64,000 nucleotides of DNA from Pelagibaculum spongiae (lineage in GTDB: Bacteria > Pseudomonadota > Gammaproteobacteria > Enterobacterales > Pelagibaculaceae). Each line of letters begins with the position of its first letter. Positions within the stretch are counted from its first letter, which is position 1. The stretch covers positions 1-64,000 of the forward strand of contig NZ_QDDL01000013.1 in NCBI RefSeq assembly GCF_003097315.1, given 5' to 3'. Both the position numbers and the translations under genes were made by a program. The notes under the pieces are model-generated. The model was given only the letters and a program-made list of their open reading frames with translations, ran no database searches and had not been told where the DNA came from. Positions 58,869-64,000 of the stretch are shown piece by piece.

Positions 58869-60980
58869 ATGAAGAAGTTATTTCCACTAACACTGATTGC
58901 AGCATCATTAATGGTTGCTGGTTGTAATAGCAACAATGACAACAAGAACGAAAAAGTTATCGTTCAAGATGCCTTTGAGCTAGACATTGCTCATGTAAAT
59001 GATACCCACTCTAGCTTTGACCCAGTGAGATCCAGCTTTAAGCCTGGCTCTGAAAGTACAGCTATATACACTAATTTCGGCGGCTACCCTCGCATTATGC
59101 AAGCGGCAAATGAAGCTCGTGCGCAAAGTGCTGCTGCGCAAACCCCGATGCTATTTTTACATGGTGGCGATGCTTGGCAGGGGTCTGCATACTTCAAGCA
59201 ATTTGATGGTGCGGCAAACGCTGATTTACTGTCTCGCATGCAATTAGATGCGATGGCTTTAGGCAATCACGAATTCGATTTAACTGAAAATGAAGCTGAC
59301 GGCGGCAACCAGAAACTTCTGGACTTTATTAGTGCTGTTGAATTCCCTGTTGTTGCAGCAAATATCGATGTATCCGGAGATACTAAACTTGCAACTGCTG
59401 ATACAAACAAGCTAAAGCCATACCAGTTATTTGCATTTGATGGCGTTGTCAAACGCAAGATTGATACTGCAAAAAGCGCAGATGCAGGCGAAAAAATTAT
59501 CGCCGTTATTGGTCTTGTTCTTGAAGATATGCCAGGAATCGTTGACAAAACTGCTGGTGTAACTTTCCAAAGTGAAATAGAAACTACTCAAAAGCTAATT
59601 GATCAACTAAAAGCTGACGGCGTTCATAACATTATCCTACTGACTCACATTGGCATGTCACGTGATATCGCAGTAGCTAAAGGCACCACTGGTGTAGACG
59701 TAATTGTTGGTGGCCACTCTCACACATTACTGGGTGATTTCACTGACTTAGGTAAAGGTGATACTGGCCAATATGCGCAAATGGTTAATGGCGCATGTAT
59801 TGTACAAGCTGGTGAATATGCTCAAGCAATTGGCAAGGTAAAAATCAAATTCAACCAATATGGTGAAGTTGAGTCTTGCGTAGGAAACAACACCCTTTTA
59901 TCAGATAAGGTTTTCTACTCATCAACTATTCGCTCTGATGAAAACAAATTAGCTGGTGACCCTCGTGATGCAGTAGTTGAATTCATTGGTTCAAGCAAGC
60001 GAATTGAACTTACAGAAGAAAACGCAACACTGCGAGCACGCATCAATTCAGAGTATAAACCTACTGTTGATGCTGCTTATGGTGCAGTAGTTGGTGAAGT
60101 AGCTAATGATATTGCTCATGTTCGTCGCCCTGGCGAAAAAGGCTCGGATAACCACGGGTCAGACGCGGCTCCAATCATTGCTCAAGGTATCTTGGATTGG
60201 GCTAACAGCACTCCAGTTCAAGTTGCTTTAAACAATAAAAAAGTTCACATTTCGTTTGCACCTGCCGGTGGTGTTCGCAAGGGCTTCGAATACGGCGACT
60301 TTAAAGAAGGTACAGCCAAGTTCGATATCTATCCTTACACCACTCAAATGTCAGTTATCGACATGACTGGCGCAGAAATCCAAAAATTGATTGCCAGTAC
60401 CATTGCTCCAACACTGCCAATGGATGCTACAGATAGCCCTCACGCAGGTAAATTCCCTTACGTTGGCGGCATGATGTATACCTTTACTGAGACAGCTAAG
60501 GCATACATGGAAAGCGGCGAACGTGTTGATGCTACTGGTGAATTGAGTAATGTGAAAGTCAACATGGGTACTGTTGCTTCTCCAGACTGGCAGCCACTGG
60601 AAGATGCGACCAAGTACACAGTGGTCTTAGGTAACTATAACTCCAATGGTCGTGATGGTTGGAGTGAAATTATGAATGCTCAGATTGGATCACCCGAGCG
60701 TGTAGATATTGCAAAAGCAGGTGATGCATATAAAGCTCAATCCGTAGTTAGCTATCTGTATAAAAATTCAGAAGGTAACAAAGTCCCTGTTACAGAATAT
60801 GATGCCAGCCACAAATACTATGCCGTTTACAAGGAAGGCGAATCAGTTGATTGCAAAGCTGATGGCAATAACTGCAATATGGATTCACAAACTATCATCG
60901 ATTACTTCAAAGCCAAGACATTAGCAAGTGAACAAGTTAATGTTCTTCCATTTGAAACTGTAACTGTGAATTACAAGTAG
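58869..60980 (+). CDS. Lipoprotein 5'-nucleotidase / UshA-like metallophosphatase
   Basis: 703 residues. Lipoprotein signal with lipobox VAGC (MKKLFPLTLIAASLMVAGC in parts). Metallophosphatase motifs are DIAHVNDTHSSF, GGDAWQG, LGNHEFDLTE, LTHIGMSRD and GGHSHTLLG; the C-terminal 5'-nucleotidase substrate domain has APAGGVRKGFEYG. Likely hydrolyses extracellular nucleotides or NAD at the cell surface. GGGGAGA lies upstream of the ATG. Relatives include NadN and UshA, and the sequence does not separate these. A terminator follows. Confidence 0.9.
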   Translation: MKKLFPLTLIAASLMVAGCNSNNDNKNEKVIVQDAFELDIAHVNDTHSSFDPVRSSFKPGSESTAIYTNFGGYPRIMQAANEARAQSAAAQTPMLFLHGGDAWQGSAYFKQFDGAANADLLSRMQLDAMALGNHEFDLTENEADGGNQKLLDFISAVEFPVVAANIDVSGDTKLATADTNKLKPYQLFAFDGVVKRKIDTAKSADAGEKIIAVIGLVLEDMPGIVDKTAGVTFQSEIETTQKLIDQLKADGVHNIILLTHIGMSRDIAVAKGTTGVDVIVGGHSHTLLGDFTDLGKGDTGQYAQMVNGACIVQAGEYAQAIGKVKIKFNQYGEVESCVGNNTLLSDKVFYSSTIRSDENKLAGDPRDAVVEFIGSSKRIELTEENATLRARINSEYKPTVDAAYGAVVGEVANDIAHVRRPGEKGSDNHGSDAAPIIAQGILDWANSTPVQVALNNKKVHISFAPAGGVRKGFEYGDFKEGTAKFDIYPYTTQMSVIDMTGAEIQKLIASTIAPTLPMDATDSPHAGKFPYVGGMMYTFTETAKAYMESGERVDATGELSNVKVNMGTVASPDWQPLEDATKYTVVLGNYNSNGRDGWSEIMNAQIGSPERVDIAKAGDAYKAQSVVSYLYKNSEGNKVPVTEYDASHKYYAVYKEGESVDCKADGNNCNMDSQTIIDYFKAKTLASEQVNVLPFETVTVNYK

Positions 60981-61002
60981 TAATTTTTGTTTGCAGATCA
61001 AT

Positions 61003-61032
61003 AAAAACGCTCAGCCCTTGCTGGGCGTTTTT
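61003..61032 (+). terminator. Rho-independent terminator after the nucleotidase
   Basis: AAAAACGCTCAGC pairs with GCTGGGCGTTTTT (one G-U) around CCTT. Confidence 0.9.
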
Positions 61033-61254
61033 ATTTCCAACAACAAATAATTGATATACACCTCTCCGCTACACCCACTTCTTTTATTTGATTTTTTAAA
61101 AACAAGCAGCACAACAGTAATGCGGATGCTCGGCATCTGGTTGCAGCCCAGCACCTGCTAGATAAATAACAAGACCCTTTGTTATTTATCTGTTCAACCT
61201 GAACTTTCTCCCCTGACTGCTACCTTAACCTACATAGCTAAAGGAGAGTAAAAG

Positions 61255-62883
61255 ATGCAGAAAAAACGGATTGTAATAGCCGGCGGTGGATTTGGTGGTG
61301 TATTTGCCGCCCAACAACTACAAAAATTATCGGGTGATCAGTACCAAATCGAATTAATCAGTGAAAATAATTATTTTGTTTTCCAACCGCTATTGCCTGA
61401 AGTCGCTTCTGGCACTATCAATGTTCAAGATGCGGTATCTCCACTTCGCCTGTTACTGCCCAAAGTAAAAGTCCGTCAGGCAGAAGTGGTCGATGTCGAT
61501 ACAGAAAAAAAACAATTAATCGTGGTGCAAGGGCGCAAGCGAGTATTAATCCCAATCGCATATGATCATCTGATACTTGCAACCGGTCAGGTGACTAACC
61601 TTGAATCGTTTCATGGTTTTGAACAGCACAGCTTAACCATGAAAAACCTCTCCGATGCCCACCAACTTAGAAATCATATTATTCAGTGCCTTGAGCTAGC
61701 TGACGTGACTGAAGATGAAGTGATTAAAAAGCGCATGCTGACATTTGTAGTGGCTGGCGGTGGATTTTCTGGTGTTGAAACCATTGGTGAAATGGTAGAA
61801 ATGATTCAACGCACCCTGCGTTTTTATCCCAATATTAATAAGGATGATGTTGAGTGCATCATGGTCCAATCGGGTGCTCGAATCTTACCGGAACTACCTG
61901 AAAAGCTCAGCCAATACGCCAGAGAAAAACTGGAAAAACGTGGCGTTGAAATTTTATTACACGAAGGGGTTAAATCTGCATCGGCAACGACTTTAACGCT
62001 TGGTAGCGGCAAAAAGCTAAACACCTCAACCATCGTTTGCACCATCGGCAACGGCCCGTCTCCTTTTATTCGCAAAATCGACTTGCCCCAGCAACACGGT
62101 AAAATTTGCGTTAATCGACATTTACAAGTTGAAGGGCAATCCAATATTTGGTCTTTGGGTGACACCGCATTGGTGCCGTTAAAAGATCAGCCAACCGAAA
62201 GAACTGACTTTGCTCCACCCACCGCACAGTTCACGGTGCGCGAAGCTAGTCAGTTGGCAAAGAATATTCATGCATTAGAGTCAGGCAAAGCCATGACGGC
62301 ATTTACCTTCACGCCTCGCGGCATGTTGGCATCGCTCGGCAACTATTCCGGTGTTGCCAGTATGTTTGGCATTAATATGTCAGGGCTTTTTGCCTGGCTA
62401 TTATGGCGCAGCTTTTATATTGCCCTTTTGCCTGGCTTCGCCACTCGACTTCGTGTCGGCCTTAACTGGTTTTATGATTATTTCTTGCCAAGAACCATTG
62501 TGCAGGTTCAGCAAGCATCAGGTTCTGGCTGTAAATACATGCACTTTTCAGCCGGAGAATTGGTGTTTGACCAGAATCAACTGTTAGATGGATTACATAT
62601 CGTGGTTTCGGGCAAGCTTGAAATGCGCATTGCTGCCACAGATGATCAACAAGAATTTGTAAAACAGATTGGTGCGGGCGATCACTGGGGTGAAAAAATA
62701 CTGGAGAACCAAGTAGCTACCACCGGTGTAGTCACCGCCTTGGAAGATAGCCTAGTGCTGGTAATGGACAAGACTGACTTTGGTCGACTCAAGCAAGCAC
62801 TACCTTCCTTTAGAGATTACTTCGATCAAATCAACCCTGAACGCTATTCTTCCGCAATCAAAAAAACCGATATAAACAACTGA
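61255..62883 (+). CDS. NDH-2-like FAD oxidoreductase fused to a cyclic-nucleotide-binding domain
   Basis: 542 residues. The first ~370 residues are a type II NADH dehydrogenase-like flavoprotein: FAD motif IAGGGFGGVFAAQQL, NENYFVFQPLLPEVASG in the form ENNYFVFQPLLPEVASG, second nucleotide motif VVAGGGFSGVETIGE and WSLGDTALVP. A membrane-associating segment (FAWLLWRSFYIALLPGF) lies near 385-405. The last ~110 residues resemble a cNMP-binding beta-roll (LLDGLHIVVSGKLEMRI, GDHWGEKILEN, VTALEDSLVLVMDK). This suggests quinone-linked NADH oxidation regulated by a nucleotide or sensor ligand. Key phosphate-binding Arg of CRP-type sites is not obvious. Confidence 0.85.
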   Translation: MQKKRIVIAGGGFGGVFAAQQLQKLSGDQYQIELISENNYFVFQPLLPEVASGTINVQDAVSPLRLLLPKVKVRQAEVVDVDTEKKQLIVVQGRKRVLIPIAYDHLILATGQVTNLESFHGFEQHSLTMKNLSDAHQLRNHIIQCLELADVTEDEVIKKRMLTFVVAGGGFSGVETIGEMVEMIQRTLRFYPNINKDDVECIMVQSGARILPELPEKLSQYAREKLEKRGVEILLHEGVKSASATTLTLGSGKKLNTSTIVCTIGNGPSPFIRKIDLPQQHGKICVNRHLQVEGQSNIWSLGDTALVPLKDQPTERTDFAPPTAQFTVREASQLAKNIHALESGKAMTAFTFTPRGMLASLGNYSGVASMFGINMSGLFAWLLWRSFYIALLPGFATRLRVGLNWFYDYFLPRTIVQVQQASGSGCKYMHFSAGELVFDQNQLLDGLHIVVSGKLEMRIAATDDQQEFVKQIGAGDHWGEKILENQVATTGVVTALEDSLVLVMDKTDFGRLKQALPSFRDYFDQINPERYSSAIKKTDINN

Positions 62884-62920
62884 TGTAACATTCTTTTCAG
62901 CTGTAACTTCAGTTGTATCT

Positions 62921-62961
62921 AATAAAATTTGCTGCCAGTGCTATCGGCAGCAAATTTTATT
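62921..62961. terminator. Hairpin terminator after the oxidoreductase
   Basis: AATAAAATTTGCTGCC and GGCAGCAAATTTTATT are perfect 16-bp arms around nine bases. Confidence 0.85.
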
Positions 62962-62995
62962 GATTAGCATCATTGGGAATTATTCTCATTTGGCG

Positions 62996-63014
62996 CAAAC
63001 TGAGAATCATTATT
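62996..63014 (+). promoter_or_regulatory. Fur box upstream of feoA
   Basis: The 19 bases ending GAGAATCATTATT match 14 of 19 positions of the classic Fur consensus (GATAATGATAATCATTATC) by eye. A second AT-rich GAATTATTCTCATTT lies just upstream. It sits 31 bp before feoA, so iron-repressed control of feoAB is expected. Confidence 0.7.
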
Positions 63015-63044
63015 ATTCTTGTGTGATTCAAGGCAACGACCCCA

Positions 63045-63272
63045 ATGAAGCTCAATCAGCTTAGTCCCGGCAACCAAGCTCGTGTTATTAGCCTCTCTAA
63101 AGCTAGCCCTAGCTATCGCAAGCAATTGTTGTCAATGGGAATAACGCCCGGCGCCAAAATTAGCTTCGTTCGAACTGCCCCTATGGGCGATCCGATACAA
63201 ATAGAGGTTCGTGGTACGCAAGTTTCCTTGAGACTGGCTGAAGCAGGCGCTATTGAAGTGGAGCAGCTGTAG
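63045..63272 (+). CDS. feoA: Ferrous iron transport protein A
   Basis: 75 residues, an SH3-like FeoA domain with LSPGNQARVISL, LLSMGITPGAKI and GDPIQIEVRG. It is a small cytosolic partner of FeoB. A putative Fur box precedes it. Its last ~30 codons are duplicated directly downstream, so the true end is followed by a chimeric ORF rather than feoB. Confidence 0.93.
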   Translation: MKLNQLSPGNQARVISLSKASPSYRKQLLSMGITPGAKISFVRTAPMGDPIQIEVRGTQVSLRLAEAGAIEVEQL

Positions 63273-63273
63273 C

Positions 63274-63393
63274 ATGAGCACCTTGTATATCGACCTAGTG
63301 GGCGACGTTTATCCTTCAACTGAGGTTCGCACAGTTATGCAGGTTTCTTTGAGACTGGCTGAAGCGGGCGTTATTGAAGTGGAGCAGCTGTAG
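63274..63393 (+). pseudogene. Chimeric 39-codon ORF from a feoA/feoB junction duplication
   Basis: The frame starts like FeoB (MSTLYIDLVGD) and ends like FeoA (QVSLRLAEAGVIEVEQL). It arose from a tandem duplication with a 121-bp period: its ATG at 63274 is 121 bp before feoB's ATG at 63395, and its 3' half copies the feoA tail. It stays open with TAG at 63391. Probably non-functional, but it could be translated between feoA and feoB. Confidence 0.7.
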
Positions 63394-63394
63394 C

Positions 63395-64000
63395 ATGAGT
63401 ACCTTGCATATTGCGTTAGTGGGTAATCCTAATTGTGGCAAGACCACCCTTTTCAATCGCCTCACCGGCAGTAAACAAACCGTAGGTAACTGGCCGGGTG
63501 TTACGGTTGAACGTAAACAAGGTCGTTTTCTGTTAGCCGAGCAAGAATCACTGCTCACCGATTTACCCGGCGCTTATTCTCTTGATTTGCCGGTTGAAGA
63601 AGGTGCTATTGACGAGCAAATTGCTCGCAATTTTGTTCTGTCCGATAACGCCGACTTGGTATTGAACATTATTGACGCCAGTAATCTGGAACGTTCTCTA
63701 TATTTAACTACCCAGTTGCTGACTATGGGCAAACCCATGCTGGTTGCGCTCAACATGACCGATGTTGCTGCCAGCAAAGGTATTGAAGTCAACGCTCAGG
63801 CCTTGTCTGAACAATTAGGCTGCCCAGTTGTGCCCATCAGCGCCAGTAAAAACCAAGGTATGGCCACCCTCAAACAGCACATTCAGGCATTTTCCCAGCG
63901 CCCAGAATTACCGTTTGGAATGCAATGGCCTGAGGTTTTAGCCAATGCAATAAATCAATTAAGAACTGATCTTCAGCCAATCAACGCACAGCATAACTTT
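63395..64000 (+). CDS. feoB: Ferrous iron transporter FeoB, N-terminal part (cut by window edge)
   Basis: 202 codons visible before the window edge. The G protein domain is complete: G1 GNPNCGKTT, G3 DLPG, G4 NMTD, and G5-like SASKN. FeoB is a membrane iron(II) transporter with a GTPase domain. The membrane part lies outside the window. The start ATG 63395 follows the chimeric ORF by one base after its stop. Confidence 0.93.
   Translation, partial: MSTLHIALVGNPNCGKTTLFNRLTGSKQTVGNWPGVTVERKQGRFLLAEQESLLTDLPGAYSLDLPVEEGAIDEQIARNFVLSDNADLVLNIIDASNLERSLYLTTQLLTMGKPMLVALNMTDVAASKGIEVNAQALSEQLGCPVVPISASKNQGMATLKQHIQAFSQRPELPFGMQWPEVLANAINQLRTDLQPINAQHNF

Overview
The window looks like the chromosome of a gammaproteobacterium, probably marine, with moderately low GC. 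This rests on gene content and order. The run arsC-wrbA-DUF2069-hda-DUF2066-purM-purN-DUF3108 and the run dcd-mrp-metG-rnfABCDGE-nth are, from memory, arranged much as in Pseudomonas, and an rssB/rssC pair and MoxR/Bat operon fit the same lineage. No rRNA, tRNA, CRISPR or prophage was recognised.

Layout. 1-2440: accessory, AT-rich stretch with a RAYT-type (REP-associated tyrosine) transposase cut by the window edge, the 3' remnant of a group II intron, an unknown membrane-anchored protein and a cluster of CCGTATA motifs. 2443-4212: adenine deaminase. 4675-12773: MoxR ATPase and the Bat (aerotolerance-type) von Willebrand factor operon, ending in transaldolase. 12827-14974: RssC/RssB stress-signalling pair and a PilZ protein. 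15043-17635: MlaA, a FabH-like ketoacyl synthase and a DUF4442 hotdog protein. 17800-20280: second accessory patch with short and 231-bp tandem repeats, an intact RAYT transposase, the 3' third of an integron integrase and a 9-bp satellite. 20294-29213: DUF3187 protein, HrpA helicase and two paralogous FG-GAP proteins with GlyGly-CTERM-like tails. 29338-36172: TrmO, ProS, an odd glycosyltransferase-like protein, a lytic transglycosylase, a frameshifted DUF4382 lipoprotein and GreB. 36266-42387: the Pseudomonas-like block including hda and purMN. 42513-45071: a large ankyrin-repeat lipoprotein. 45140-56467: dcd, mrp, metG, the complete Rnf/Rsx complex and nth. 56822-64000: acyl desaturase, GloA, a lipoprotein nucleotidase, an NDH-2-like oxidoreductase fused to a cyclic-nucleotide-binding domain, and a Fur-box-preceded feoAB locus whose junction carries a tandem duplication.

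How the parts work together. RnfA-E forms an ion-translocating ferredoxin:NAD oxidoreductase or SoxR-reducing complex. The MoxR/Bat proteins form a membrane chaperone-like assembly. Hda restrains DnaA, and PurM/PurN serve purine synthesis. FeoA/FeoB import ferrous iron under probable Fur control.

No complete new system can be claimed. The most unusual material is the RAYT/tandem-repeat/integrase-remnant patch, the feoA-feoB junction duplication that creates a chimeric mini-ORF, the 105-residue ankyrin super-repeat lipoprotein, and the glycosyltransferase-like protein whose DXD motif appears altered. Many start sites were moved downstream to the codon with the better ribosome binding site.
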